A stretch of 25,799 nt of DNA from an uncultured Rhodocyclaceae bacterium (GCA_903950295.1 CAJBAP010000259.1:1-25799), one strand, 5' to 3'; shown: positions 15,914 to 24,154, counted from the first letter of the stretch. Notes: generated by a model from the sequence alone, not told the origin. Numbers and translations: made by a program.

Positions 15914-17573
15914 CGGCTGTCTTCAGCGATCCGAGGCTCAGTGCCGCGAGCAGCCCGCTCGTTGCTTCGCGCTGCTGCGGAGCCTTCCACGCAAAAGTCG
16001 GCGCTGGCGGGACGGAAGCATTTTCAGGGTTGGCGGCGCCATAAGCGAGCCCGAAGCCAATGCGGCCATTGTCTGCGGCCATCTTGCTGGTCCACTGGTT
16101 GAGCGATTCCTCGATCTGCCGGGTGAGGTCGGGCAGGGAAATGTCATCCAGGCTGCCAATCTTGGGTTCGAGGCCAAGGGTCGCCTCGAGCTTGCCGGCG
16201 GCTTCGTGGACTTGCGCCAGAGCTTGGTAGCGGCGCACCAGCGACAGAATGCTGGCCGTGCGGGCGGCGATCATTTCCTGCTCGCCCTTGGTCTGCGCGG
16301 CCACACCGCCGGCAGCGTAGCCGAGCAGTTCGCTATCGACCTGCGAGATGGTGTGGGAGCGATCGTAGAGGCGCAGCGCGGTGTCGTACTGGCGGGCAGC
16401 GAGGTGCACCTGGGTGAGCACGGCCATCTGCACGGTCATGCGCTTGGCTTCGGAAACCTTGACGGCGGTCTCGGCGACTTCTATTTGCGCCGGGCCGGAA
16501 AGCAGGTTCAGCACGTTCCAGTTAATGCGGACGGCAGCTTCGCTCCAGCTATTGTTGACCAGGAAGGAGTTGTCGTCACGCTTGCCAGCGTAGTTCAGGC
16601 TGAGGTTGGGGAACAGCTTGAGAATGGCCTTGCGGGTTTCAACAGCGGCGATACGCGTGTTGTAGGCGTTCTCGCGCAGGTCGGGGTTCTGGTCGAGCGC
16701 CATTTCTTCCATGCGTTCGATGCCGAGCTTGATCGGCCCGGGGTTGGCGAGTATCCCGCCGGGTTCTGCGAGCGTGAATTGGGCGCCTGGCGGCAGATTG
16801 AGCAGGCTGGCGAGCTCGATCTTGGCGGCCGCCAGTTCGCGTTCGAGGGTTTCCAGGGTGCGCAGGTTTTCGAGCAGGTTGCGCTGGTAACGCAGCGCAT
16901 CGGCCGGGGCCTTGCCGCGCCCCTCGGAAATCTGGCGCGATTGGGCGAAGGCGGTTTCCGCCATCTTGATGGTATCGCGCACTTCGTTGGCCAATTTTTC
17001 AGCGCTGGCGGCACGCCAGAAGGCGGTGCGAACGTTCTGGATCAAGGTATGCAGCGCCTTGCGGCGGCGCTCCTGGGCGATCAGCACGCGGTCGGCATTC
17101 TGGTTGGCCGTGTAGTAGGAAAGGCCGAAGTCGAGAACGTTCCATGACAGGCCCAGGTCTTTGCCGGTGTGGGTTTGATCGGCACTGACGTCCGAAGGTG
17201 TCGTCGAAGGTTTGTCGTTGACTGTGCTGTACGTATTAGCCGAGTTGCTGCGGTGGTCGTAACCCAGGTTGGCCATCATCTTCGGCAGCATGTCAAAGCG
17301 GCTGGCATCCAGTTGCCCCACCGCTAGCGCCTGTTCCCAGAGCTTGGCGCGATGATCGAGGTTGTATTTGAGGGCGCGGGCAATCGCTTCGGACAAGGTG
17401 ATTGGCGCCGTCACCGGGGCCATGTCCTTACCTGCGGCTAGCCGGTCTTGCTGGACAATGCTGAGCAGTTCATCTTTCTGCAGTGGGTTCGGCGTGACGG
17501 CGCACGCGCTGAGCAGCAATGCAGCAGAGATGGCAACATATCCACGGGTGCGGGTAAAGGTAGGGTGGCGCAT
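15903..17573 (-). CDS. TolC/OprM-family outer-membrane efflux lipoprotein
   Basis: A 556-residue outer-membrane channel subunit that would form the exit duct of the operon's secretion path. The N-terminus is a lipoprotein signal with lipobox LSAC (Cys24 lipidated, Ala at +2, predicting outer-membrane sorting). Two OEP-type repeats follow, with long amphipathic helices (for example residues about 60-260 and 290-490) and family signatures such as ALKYNLDHRAKLWEQAL and LAAAKIELASLLNLPPGAQF. It is the first gene of the seven-gene operon. The start at 17573 has GGAG 7 nt upstream. A dispersed-repeat copy encodes SVPPAPTFA near residues 519-527, in the C-terminal tail beyond the helical core, where an insertion should be tolerated. 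Confidence 0.9.
   Translation of the reverse strand: MRHPTFTRTRGYVAISAALLLSACAVTPNPLQKDELLSIVQQDRLAAGKDMAPVTAPITLSEAIARALKYNLDHRAKLWEQALAVGQLDASRFDMLPKMMANLGYDHRSNSANTYSTVNDKPSTTPSDVSADQTHTGKDLGLSWNVLDFGLSYYTANQNADRVLIAQERRRKALHTLIQNVRTAFWRAASAEKLANEVRDTIKMAETAFAQSRQISEGRGKAPADALRYQRNLLENLRTLETLERELAAAKIELASLLNLPPGAQFTLAEPGGILANPGPIKLGIERMEEMALDQNPDLRENAYNTRIAAVETRKAILKLFPNLSLNYAGKRDDNSFLVNNSWSEAAVRINWNVLNLLSGPAQIEVAETAVKVSEAKRMTVQMAVLTQVHLAARQYDTALRLYDRSHTISQVDSELLGYAAGGVAAQTKGEQEMIAARTASILSLVRRYQALAQVHEAAGKLEATLGLEPKIGSLDDISLPDLTRQIEESLNQWTSKMAADNGRIGFGLAYGAANPENASVPPAPTFAWKAPQQREATSGLLAALSLGSLKTADER
15993..16015 (-). repeat. Dispersed 23-bp repeat, copy 3 (inside the TolC-like gene)
   Basis: Perfect match to the repeat core in the sense direction of the gene, translated as VPPAPTF within the C-terminal tail. 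Confidence 0.9.
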
Positions 17574-17706
17574 GAGTTCTCCAGTAGCATCAGGAATCGA
17601 AATATTTCACGCACGGATGCTAGGGGCTAACGCAACTGTCGATTTTTGTCATGGCGGCAAAAACCTTTATCGGGGAGGATTTATTTTCAAAATCTTGTTG
17701 GTGGCG

Positions 17707-17729
17707 CCGTCCCGCCAGCGCCGACTTTT
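17707..17729 (+). repeat. Dispersed 23-bp repeat, copy 4 (divergent promoter region)
   Basis: Perfect match to the repeat core. Its 3' TTTT is shared with the first unit of the 21-bp-period direct repeat. Confidence 0.9.
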
Positions 17730-17759
17730 GCTGCAGCATCTGATAGTTTTGCTGCGGCA
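17726..17759. promoter_or_regulatory. Direct repeat with 21-bp period, candidate AraC-type operator
   Basis: TTTTGCTGCAGCA (17726-17738) recurs as TTTTGCTGCGGCA (17747-17759), 12 of 13 positions identical, starting 21 bp apart, i.e. two helical turns. AraC-family activators typically bind two such direct half-sites on one DNA face, and the adjacent gene encodes a REC-AraC regulator. Operator function is inferred. Confidence 0.4.
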
Positions 17760-17844
17760 GATATATTTCGTTCCACTTTTTCCGCGCCTGCGGTTCAATG
17801 GGTAGCCTGCACACCTCTGAATAACCCGCCCCGATAGTGCCTTG

Positions 17845-18636
17845 ATGGAACCCGCGAAATCTGCTGCTCCGACCTTGTTGCTGATCGACGACTCGGTCGC
17901 CGAGTTGCGCGTGCTGATCGACATGCTGGCGGCGCGCAAGTGGCGCACTCTGGTGAGTTTTGATGGCCTCGATGGTTATCGCAAGGCGGCGCTGAAGCAA
18001 CCCAATCTGATCCTGCTCGATGTGCGCATGCCGGGGATGGATGGTTTCGGCACGATCCGGCGCCTGAAGGCCGACCCACGCACGCAGGCGATTCCGGTGA
18101 TCTTCCTCACCTCGGCCGAGGACAAGGAGGATCGGCTGACCGGCCTCGCGCTCGGCGCGGTGGATTACATCATCAAGCCCTACGCGAGCGAGGAAGAAGT
18201 GCTGGCCCGGCTGGGGATTCATCTGGAACTTTCGCGCCGGCTGGGCGAGGTTCCGCGTGTGACCGCCAATGAGACTGCCCAGCACTCAGCGCTGATCGCC
18301 GCAGCAACGGCCTTGCTGCTCGAGAATCTCGCCAGCCCGCCATCACCCGAGGCGCTGGCCTTGCAGCTTGGCACTAATGAAAAGCGCCTCAACGAAGCCT
18401 TCCATGAAGCCTTTGCGCTGCCGGTTTTCGCCTGGCTGCGCGAGCAGCGACTCAGTCTGGCGCGGCAATTGTTGTCGCAGACAGATACGCCGATCGCCGA
18501 TATTGCGGCGCACTGTGGTTATTCGTCGCCGGCGAATTTCGCGACGGCCTTCAAGGAACGCTTCGAATGTACGCCACGGGATTACCGGCGGCGGCTGAGC
18601 GATCGCGTCGCCACCGAGGGCGAGGTCAGCTCATGA
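17845..18636 (+). CDS. Response regulator with AraC-type DNA-binding domain
   Basis: A 263-residue transcription factor. Residues 8-122 are a receiver domain with acidic pair Asp15/Asp16, phosphoacceptor Asp59 (LILLDVRMPGMDG), Thr89 and Lys111 (IIKPY). Residues about 160-258 form an AraC/XylS double helix-turn-helix (LARQLLSQTDTPIADIAAHC, then GYSSPANFATAFKERFECTP and RDYRRRL). The kinase gene downstream starts within its stop (ATGA overlap), so this is its probable cognate kinase. The divergent secretion operon is the most obvious target. The ATG at 17845 is used; a TTG three bases earlier is in frame, and neither has a good ribosome-binding site. Confidence 0.92.
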   Translation: MEPAKSAAPTLLLIDDSVAELRVLIDMLAARKWRTLVSFDGLDGYRKAALKQPNLILLDVRMPGMDGFGTIRRLKADPRTQAIPVIFLTSAEDKEDRLTGLALGAVDYIIKPYASEEEVLARLGIHLELSRRLGEVPRVTANETAQHSALIAAATALLLENLASPPSPEALALQLGTNEKRLNEAFHEAFALPVFAWLREQRLSLARQLLSQTDTPIADIAAHCGYSSPANFATAFKERFECTPRDYRRRLSDRVATEGEVSS

Positions 18637-21194
18637 ATCAGGCACGGCGTGTGATGCGTGTATGGCTTGGCTTACTGCTTGCCGCGCTATTTGGCACCGG
18701 CGCACTGGCAGCGACCGTGGCGCTGGATACGCGCGCGGAACGCATGGATCTGTCGAGCAGCATCTCCCTGCTGCGCGACCCCACCGGCAAACTTCATTTC
18801 ACCGAGGTGGCAACGCTGGGCCCGGAGTTTCGCGCCGTCCAGCGCAAGGATTTGTTGCAAAGCTTCAATGCCGGGGTGTTCTGGCTGCGCTTCTCGCTGG
18901 TGCATTCGGGCGCCCAGTCGCAGACCCGCTGGCTGGTGGTAGGCACGCCCAAGGCGGATGTCGTCATGCTGTTTCAAAAAAATGATTCAGGGTGGCAGAT
19001 GATGCAGGCGGGGCGGAGGGTGCCGGTGGTACAAAAGCCAATTATCGCCACTGATGCGGTGTTTCCCATCACCCTGGCGCCGGGCGAAAATCGCGAGATC
19101 CTGTTGCGCGTCGATGCGCGCGGGGCGATCGACATGGCCGCCACGCTGTGGGAGCCGCAAGCCTACCGCCTGGCGTCGGGCGAGCGCAATATGGTCCTGA
19201 TGGGCATCCTCGGCGGCATTCTCATTGGCGGCATGCTGGCGCTGATTGTCTTTATCCGCTTGCGCGAGTTGCCCTATCTGTGGCTTGCCCTGATGCTGAC
19301 GGCGATCGTCGGCGTCGAGGCGAGCCGCGCAAACCTGCTGGGCATTTATCTCTGGCCCAGCCAGCTGGAATTTCCGCCACAGGTGTTGTCGATCTGCGCC
19401 GGGCTGGCGATCTTTGCCATGGCCAAGGTGGTCTCGGCGGCGCTGGCTTTGCCGAGCCAGGCTACCAGGAGCGATCGCGTGTTGTTGGGGCTGCGCTGGA
19501 TTGCGCTAGGCGGCATGGCGGTGAGCTTTTTCGACTATGGCGCCGGGGTAAGGGTAATTTCCATCGTTACGGTGGTACTGATGCCGGCCAGCCTGGTGTT
19601 TTCGGTGCTGGCCTGGCGGCGCGGTCATCCGCCGGCACGCATGTTCATGCTGGCGTTCGCGCTCGCGCTGGTGATCGAGACAGCCCGGCAACTGGCGAAT
19701 CTGGGCGTCTTGCCCTGGGCGGCGGCAATGAATTTCAGCATGGCCGGCTTCCTGCTCTCGACGCCTTTCATCTTGCTCGGCATGGTCGAGCAAACCCGCC
19801 TGTTGTCGCAGCAGTTGCTGGTGGCCGAGCAGTTGCAACAGGCGAAATCCGCCTTTCTCGCCCGTGTCAGCCACGAACTGCGCTCGCCGCTCAACACGAT
19901 TCTCGGTTTTGCCCGCATGTTGCAGCGCGGTTCCACGCGCCTGCCTCTGTATGACGGTTCCGCAGGCATCGAGAAGAGCGCGCTACGCCTGCTTGGCCTG
20001 ATCGATGAACTGCTTGACGAATCACGCGCGGCGGCGGGCAAGCTCGCCGTCTCGCCAGCGCCGACATCTTTCAAGCCGTGGTTGGATGATGTGTCCGCCA
20101 GCGCACAACTGGCCAGCGAGGCCCAGGGTAACCGGTTTGCCTGTGTGCGCTCGGGCGCACACATCGAGGCGCTGGCCATCGATGCCCAGCGCTTGCGCCA
20201 GGTGCTGGAAAACCTGTTGAGCAATGCCAACCGGCATACCAATCAGGGCGAGATCCGGCTCGAATGTGTGACGCAGATCGAGGGTGAAACTGCGCTCCTC
20301 GAGTTTGCGGTGCGGGATTCGGGCGAAGGCATGGATTCGCATCAGCTGAATGGGATTTTTGAGCCCTTCGTGCGAGGGCAGGAAGCCCGTATCGGCGACC
20401 GCCGCAGGCGTTCAGGCTTCGGCCTCGGCTTGTCGATCAGCCGTGAGCTGATCCGCCAGATGGGCAGCGATATTGCCGTCACCAGCGAACTGGGCAAGGG
20501 CAGTTACTTCAGCTTCACCCTGCGTTGCCCGATAGTCGCGGCAAACGAGGCGGTCACTCCAAAACATGACGCTCGCCCCATGTCTGTAGCGACGCTGCCA
20601 ACACCCGCCAGTGCGCCTCTATCTGTATCTACCCATCGCGTTTTGCTGACCGATGACGATCCGCAGCAATTGCAATTGCTCGGCGACCTGCTGGATGATG
20701 CCGGCTTTGTCAGCCACGGCGTCAGCAGCGGACAGGCGGCACTTGAGTGTCTCCACAAGCAAGCTTGGGGTGTGATCGTGACGGATCAAATGATGGCGGA
20801 TGGGGATGGCTGGTTTCTCTTGCAACGCGTGCGCGAATCAGAGCTGGCCGTGCCGGTGGTATTGCTTTCTGCGGCATTGCCTCAGCGTCCCGCCAGTTTT
20901 CCGGCCAACATGGAGTTCGATGCCATTCTGCGCAAGCCGGCTTTATCGGATGACCTGCTGGCGACCTTGTGGGGTTTACTGCTAAAAGTCGGCACTGGCG
21001 GGACGGCGGTGAGCGAACGTCAATGGCAAGAGCTCGCCACACTGGCCGACGACGGCGATGTGAGCGGCATCGAAGACTGGATTGCCGCCTTGCCGGCATC
21101 GCCGGTGACGGAGTGGGTACGCGCCGCGCTCAATCGTCTCGATTTCGGGCTGTTGCAGCGCTCGGCTATGATCGTCCCATGCCCAAAGAAATAG
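18633..21194 (+). CDS. 7TMR-DISM hybrid histidine kinase
   Basis: An 853-residue inner-membrane sensor. A signal peptide (residues 1-28, VWLGLLLAALFGTGALA) precedes a periplasmic 7TMR-DISM extracellular-2-like sensor (about 35-180). Seven transmembrane helices follow (about 185-385, starting NMVLMGILGGILIGGMLALIV, split over helix 1). HisKA comes next with phosphoacceptor His414 (ARVSHELRSPLNTILGF), then an HATPase_c domain (ENLLSNANRHTNQGE, DSGEGM, GFGLGLSIS) and a C-terminal receiver (LLTDDDPQQL; Asp718 in VIVTDQMMADG). The final ~70 residues are a short helical tail. The start at 18633 has GAGG 7 nt upstream and overlaps the regulator gene by 4 nt. Two dispersed-repeat copies fall in linkers: residues about 472-479 (between HisKA and HATPase) and 784-792 (after the receiver). 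The ligand is unknown; DISM2 sensors often recognise carbohydrates or other small molecules. Confidence 0.92.
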   Translation: MNQARRVMRVWLGLLLAALFGTGALAATVALDTRAERMDLSSSISLLRDPTGKLHFTEVATLGPEFRAVQRKDLLQSFNAGVFWLRFSLVHSGAQSQTRWLVVGTPKADVVMLFQKNDSGWQMMQAGRRVPVVQKPIIATDAVFPITLAPGENREILLRVDARGAIDMAATLWEPQAYRLASGERNMVLMGILGGILIGGMLALIVFIRLRELPYLWLALMLTAIVGVEASRANLLGIYLWPSQLEFPPQVLSICAGLAIFAMAKVVSAALALPSQATRSDRVLLGLRWIALGGMAVSFFDYGAGVRVISIVTVVLMPASLVFSVLAWRRGHPPARMFMLAFALALVIETARQLANLGVLPWAAAMNFSMAGFLLSTPFILLGMVEQTRLLSQQLLVAEQLQQAKSAFLARVSHELRSPLNTILGFARMLQRGSTRLPLYDGSAGIEKSALRLLGLIDELLDESRAAAGKLAVSPAPTSFKPWLDDVSASAQLASEAQGNRFACVRSGAHIEALAIDAQRLRQVLENLLSNANRHTNQGEIRLECVTQIEGETALLEFAVRDSGEGMDSHQLNGIFEPFVRGQEARIGDRRRRSGFGLGLSISRELIRQMGSDIAVTSELGKGSYFSFTLRCPIVAANEAVTPKHDARPMSVATLPTPASAPLSVSTHRVLLTDDDPQQLQLLGDLLDDAGFVSHGVSSGQAALECLHKQAWGVIVTDQMMADGDGWFLLQRVRESELAVPVVLLSAALPQRPASFPANMEFDAILRKPALSDDLLATLWGLLLKVGTGGTAVSERQWQELATLADDGDVSGIEDWIAALPASPVTEWVRAALNRLDFGLLQRSAMIVPCPKK
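20047..20067 (+). repeat. Dispersed repeat, copy 5 (degenerate, in the kinase gene)
   Basis: Shares the first 22 or so positions of the core with one substitution (GTCTCG) and a disrupted T-tract (ACATCTTT). It is translated as AVSPAPTSF in the linker between HisKA and HATPase. Confidence 0.6.
20984..21006 (-). repeat. Dispersed 23-bp repeat, copy 6 (antisense inside the kinase gene)
   Basis: One mismatch to the core (GCACT for GCGCT). It runs opposite to the gene and is translated as LKVGTGGTA in the linker after the receiver domain. Confidence 0.82.
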
Positions 21195-22561
21195 TCCTCT
21201 CTTTCCTCTTGTATCTGGCCGCCAGCGTGCATGCGGCCGGGCATCTCGCCATCGAATTGACGCCGGAGGAAAAGGCCTATATCGAACGGACTGGCACTAT
21301 CAAGATGTGTGTCGATCCAGACTGGATTCCCTTCGAGCACATCAATACGCAGGCGCAGCACGAAGGCATTGCCGCCGATCTGGTGCAACTGGTCGCGCAA
21401 CGCGTCGGCCTGAAGATCGAGCTGTATCCCGTCAAGACTTGGGACGAATCGCTGGCTGCCTCCAAGAGCAAGCAGTGCCAGATCATGAGTTTTCTCAACC
21501 AGACGCCGGCGCGCGAGCAATGGCTGAGCTTCACCCAGCCAATTTTCTACGATCAGAACATCATCATCACCCGCGAAGAGCATCCCTACATCGGTGATCC
21601 CAAGGATCTTGCCGACCACATCGTCGTAGTACCGCGCGGTACGATGATTGAGGAGCGCATCCGGCGTGACTATCCGAAATTGAAAGTCGTCACCACCGGC
21701 AGTGAGTCGGAGGTCATGGCCTTTGTTTCCGAGCGCAAGGCCGACATGACGGTGCGTTCGCTGATCGTGGCTGCCTACGCGATCAAGAAGGAAGGCCTCT
21801 TCAACCTGAAGATCTCGGGGCAAATTCCCGAATACGCCAACCAGTTGCGCATCGGCGTGCTGAAGGATGAGACCCTCCTGCGTGACATTCTCGACAAGGG
21901 CGTGATGACGATTACGGCCCAGGAGCGCGAAGCTATCGCCAACAAGCATGTGTCGATCAATGTGCAGCAGGGCGTTGATCGCGCCCTCGTTTGGCAGATC
22001 ATCATTGGTGGCGGAATCATCATGCTGCTGGTGTTGTATTGGAATCGCAAGCTCAAGGTGCTGAACTCCGAGTTGGCGCGCTTGGCGGTGACGGATCGGC
22101 TGACCGGCCTGTTCAATCGGCTGAAGACGGATGAGGTTCTGGAAAGTGAATTCCAGCGTTCCTTGCGCTTTGGTCAGCCCTTCAGTGTCATCCTGATCGA
22201 CATCGACAAATTCAAGCAGGTGAATGACACGCATGGTCATCAGGTGGGCGATCAGGTGTTGATCGCGGTCGCCCGGATTCTGCAAGCAAATACGCGTGAG
22301 ACCGATTGCATCGGGCGTTGGGGTGGAGAGGTATTTATCGTCATCTCTACCCACACCGATCTGCATGGCGCAGTGAAACTGGCGGAAAACCTGCGGCAGA
22401 TGCTGCAGGACCATGATCTCCCACTGGTGCAGCGAATGACCGCCAGTTTCGGGGTTGCCACCTACCAATCGGACGACCAGCCGAAAGACATCCTTGCCCG
22501 TGCCGACGTGGCCCTGTATGAGGCCAAGCGCCAGGGTCGCAACCGCGTCGAAGCTAAATAA
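21179..22561 (+). CDS. Periplasmic solute-binding (SBP_bac_3) / GGDEF protein with variant GGEVF motif
   Basis: A 460-residue transmembrane signalling protein. A signal peptide (VLSFLLYLAASVHAAG) precedes a family-3 solute-binding domain (about 25-265; IKMCVDPDWIPFEHIN, EGIAADLVQLVAQRVG, FVSERKADMTVRS), one helix (about 274-292, IIIGGGIIMLLVLYW) and a GGDEF domain (about 300-458; RLAVTDRLTGLFNR, ILIDIDKFKQVNDTHGHQVGD, ASFGVA, ADVALYEAKRQGRNRV). The signature reads GGEVF (382-386) instead of GGDEF/GGEEF, while the inhibitory-site motif RETD (373-376) is intact. Activity as a diguanylate cyclase is therefore doubtful, and a c-di-GMP-binding role is possible. The start at 21179 (MPKEIV) overlaps the kinase gene by 16 nt; a longer in-frame start is rejected because its translation derives from repeat copy 6. 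Confidence 0.88.
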   Translation: MPKEIVLSFLLYLAASVHAAGHLAIELTPEEKAYIERTGTIKMCVDPDWIPFEHINTQAQHEGIAADLVQLVAQRVGLKIELYPVKTWDESLAASKSKQCQIMSFLNQTPAREQWLSFTQPIFYDQNIIITREEHPYIGDPKDLADHIVVVPRGTMIEERIRRDYPKLKVVTTGSESEVMAFVSERKADMTVRSLIVAAYAIKKEGLFNLKISGQIPEYANQLRIGVLKDETLLRDILDKGVMTITAQEREAIANKHVSINVQQGVDRALVWQIIIGGGIIMLLVLYWNRKLKVLNSELARLAVTDRLTGLFNRLKTDEVLESEFQRSLRFGQPFSVILIDIDKFKQVNDTHGHQVGDQVLIAVARILQANTRETDCIGRWGGEVFIVISTHTDLHGAVKLAENLRQMLQDHDLPLVQRMTASFGVATYQSDDQPKDILARADVALYEAKRQGRNRVEAK

Positions 22562-22571
22562 GCACGTGCCG

Positions 22572-23873
22572 ATGCGCTCCCTTTTGCTTGCGGCACTGCT
22601 CGCCTGTCTGGCCGGTCAGGCGCTGGCCCAGCAGACCGAAAGTGATTTCAAACTGTTCGGTTACGCCAAGCTGATGTACGTTGCCGACGACAAGAAGGGC
22701 GGTCGCCTGAATCAGAGCACGCCGGGCTTCGGCGGCAAGCTGGGATTCGAAACCGGCGACTTCCATGGCTTCCAACTCCGCGCCGCCGAATACACCACCA
22801 GCGACCTCGGGTTGCGGCATGACGACCCGCGCAGGACGGATGCCTACATGTTCGATCTGGACAAGGAGCCGTATTCGCTGCTGGGCGAAGCGCAGCTCAA
22901 CTACCACACGGGCAAGACTACCCTGACGGCTGGCCGGCAGGAGTTTTTCTCGCCGATCATCAACAGTTATGAATACCGGATCATCCCCAACCTGTTCGAA
23001 GCCGTTACGCTTAAAAATCGGGATATTCCTGATACCACGCTAACGCTCGCTTATGTTGGCAAGATGTCTGGCCTCGATGGCTTGGTGACCTTCTCTGAAT
23101 TTCGCAGCATGTCGCAACAAGCCTACACGTCACTGAAAGTGGCCGCCGACGGGACGCCCGATGCAAAAAACGGCGAGACGCTCGACCCTTCGACAGTCGT
23201 CGGTCATCATGGGGTATGGGTAGCCGGTTTCGTCCATGAAAGGGACTACCGGTTCCAATTGTGGAACTTTCATGGCGTAGATACCTTGAATACCCTTTAT
23301 CTAGATGGAAGCTGGCAGAAAAGCCTGACCCAAGTCGTCACCGGAACCCTTGAGGGGCAGGCCTATCGTGTCGCCGAGGTGGGTGGCTTCAAGGACTACC
23401 TCTCACAGCAGGGACTGAATGCCAGCTACGGTCTGCTCGGACTCAAGGGGACGCTGGCGCACCGCCCCAGCGGCGTCAGCATAGCGCTGGCCCTTAATCA
23501 GTTTTCAGGCAATCGCCATACCGTGACGGCCTTCGGCAACTGGGGCGGTTACCCGGAATTTGTCGGCATGCCCTACATGTATGCCGAGAGCAAGGGAATT
23601 TCAGCGATCGCACGCAGCCAGTTGGCGCGCATGACTCTCCTCTTTGATCTTTCGAAGATCGGTCTCGTGGATCAGAGCCTGCTTTTCGGCCATGCGAAGA
23701 TAGATATCGACGAAAACATTCTGACGAATAGCGACATCAAGGTTAATACGCTGCTCTATCGGGCTAAAGTTACTCCGCGACTCTCAGCACGCATCGCATT
23801 TGAAGCGAGAGCCTCGCAAAACTCGCGCTACGACAACGAATTTGCCGTGCTGGCGTTAAGGTACGATTTCTAG
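22572..23873 (+). CDS. Outer-membrane porin, OprD-like
   Basis: A 433-residue beta-barrel protein. The signal peptide is residues 1-19 (MRSLLLAALLACLAGQALA), followed by QQTESDFKLFGYAKLMYV, a typical first strand. Many alternating amphipathic strands follow (FQLRAAEYTTSDLGL, KTTLTAGRQEFFSPIIN, YRFQLWNFHGVDTL), and the protein ends in aromatic RYDF, the outer-membrane insertion signal. The pattern ATYTT...G...R and the AGRQ..FSP segment recall OprD-type specific porins for small organic acids or peptides. It starts 10 nt after the GGDEF gene, so it is probably the last gene of the signalling operon, and might supply the ligand sensed by the kinase or the SBP domain. No substrate can be named. 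Confidence 0.82.
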   Translation: MRSLLLAALLACLAGQALAQQTESDFKLFGYAKLMYVADDKKGGRLNQSTPGFGGKLGFETGDFHGFQLRAAEYTTSDLGLRHDDPRRTDAYMFDLDKEPYSLLGEAQLNYHTGKTTLTAGRQEFFSPIINSYEYRIIPNLFEAVTLKNRDIPDTTLTLAYVGKMSGLDGLVTFSEFRSMSQQAYTSLKVAADGTPDAKNGETLDPSTVVGHHGVWVAGFVHERDYRFQLWNFHGVDTLNTLYLDGSWQKSLTQVVTGTLEGQAYRVAEVGGFKDYLSQQGLNASYGLLGLKGTLAHRPSGVSIALALNQFSGNRHTVTAFGNWGGYPEFVGMPYMYAESKGISAIARSQLARMTLLFDLSKIGLVDQSLLFGHAKIDIDENILTNSDIKVNTLLYRAKVTPRLSARIAFEARASQNSRYDNEFAVLALRYDF

Positions 23874-23914
23874 CGGATACTCACTATATGCCAATTGAGT
23901 ACAAAGTCAGCGAG

Positions 23915-23968
23915 CCAGAAATGAGTGACCATTTCTTCCCTATCTGTATCACTCATTCGAGTTTCTGG
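23915..23968 (+). terminator. Inverted repeat after the porin gene, possible terminator
   Basis: CCAGAAATGAGTGA (23915-23928) pairs with TCACTCATT (23949-23957) plus TTTCTGG (23962-23968), with a 4-nt bulge and a 20-nt loop. It begins 42 nt after the porin stop. There is no immediate U-run, so it may be a Rho-dependent or mRNA-stabilising 3' structure, or the scar of a small mobile element. Confidence 0.4.
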
Positions 23969-24154
23969 TCTGAGTGGCCTTTGCTTGCCAGTAGTCGAAG
24001 TAGATCTTTCTACCGTTCATGACCGTCGCTGCGTAGCCGATCGCCAATCGGAGATTAACAAACCGCTCGGCTGAATGACAGGTTCGGAGCATCAAGATAA
24101 ACGAATGGCCGCAATCGAGCGACATTTTGAGCGGCGGGTTGTGGCCGATTTCTA

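Larger units (their letters stand above)
17574..17844. promoter_or_regulatory. Divergent intergenic region between the secretion operon and the response regulator gene
   Basis: A 271-bp region that must hold the promoters of both the minus-strand operon and the plus-strand signalling genes. Visible elements are a 10-bp palindrome GAAATATTTC (17599-17608) 26 bp upstream of the TolC-like start, a dispersed-repeat copy (17707-17729), a 21-bp-period direct repeat (17726-17759) and AT-rich TATATTTCG (17763-17771). No confident -35/-10 pairs were assigned and no small gene is supported. Confidence 0.55.

Noticed and set aside
15771..17147. 458-codon plus-strand frame opposite the TolC-like gene
   Set aside because: Antisense shadow with no domain; the TolC-like gene on the other strand is well supported.
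15095..17573. TolC plus adaptor as a conventional RND drug-efflux system
   Set aside because: No RND pump gene accompanies them, and both are locked by overlaps into an operon with the giant surface protein.
20969..21178. Longer start for the SBP-GGDEF protein (MGFTAKSRHWRDG...)
   Set aside because: This segment overlaps the kinase gene, is Arg-rich, includes a translated dispersed repeat and hides the signal peptide that begins at 21179.
21020..22468. 482-codon minus-strand frame opposite the SBP-GGDEF gene
   Set aside because: Antisense shadow; codon pattern and motifs support the plus strand.
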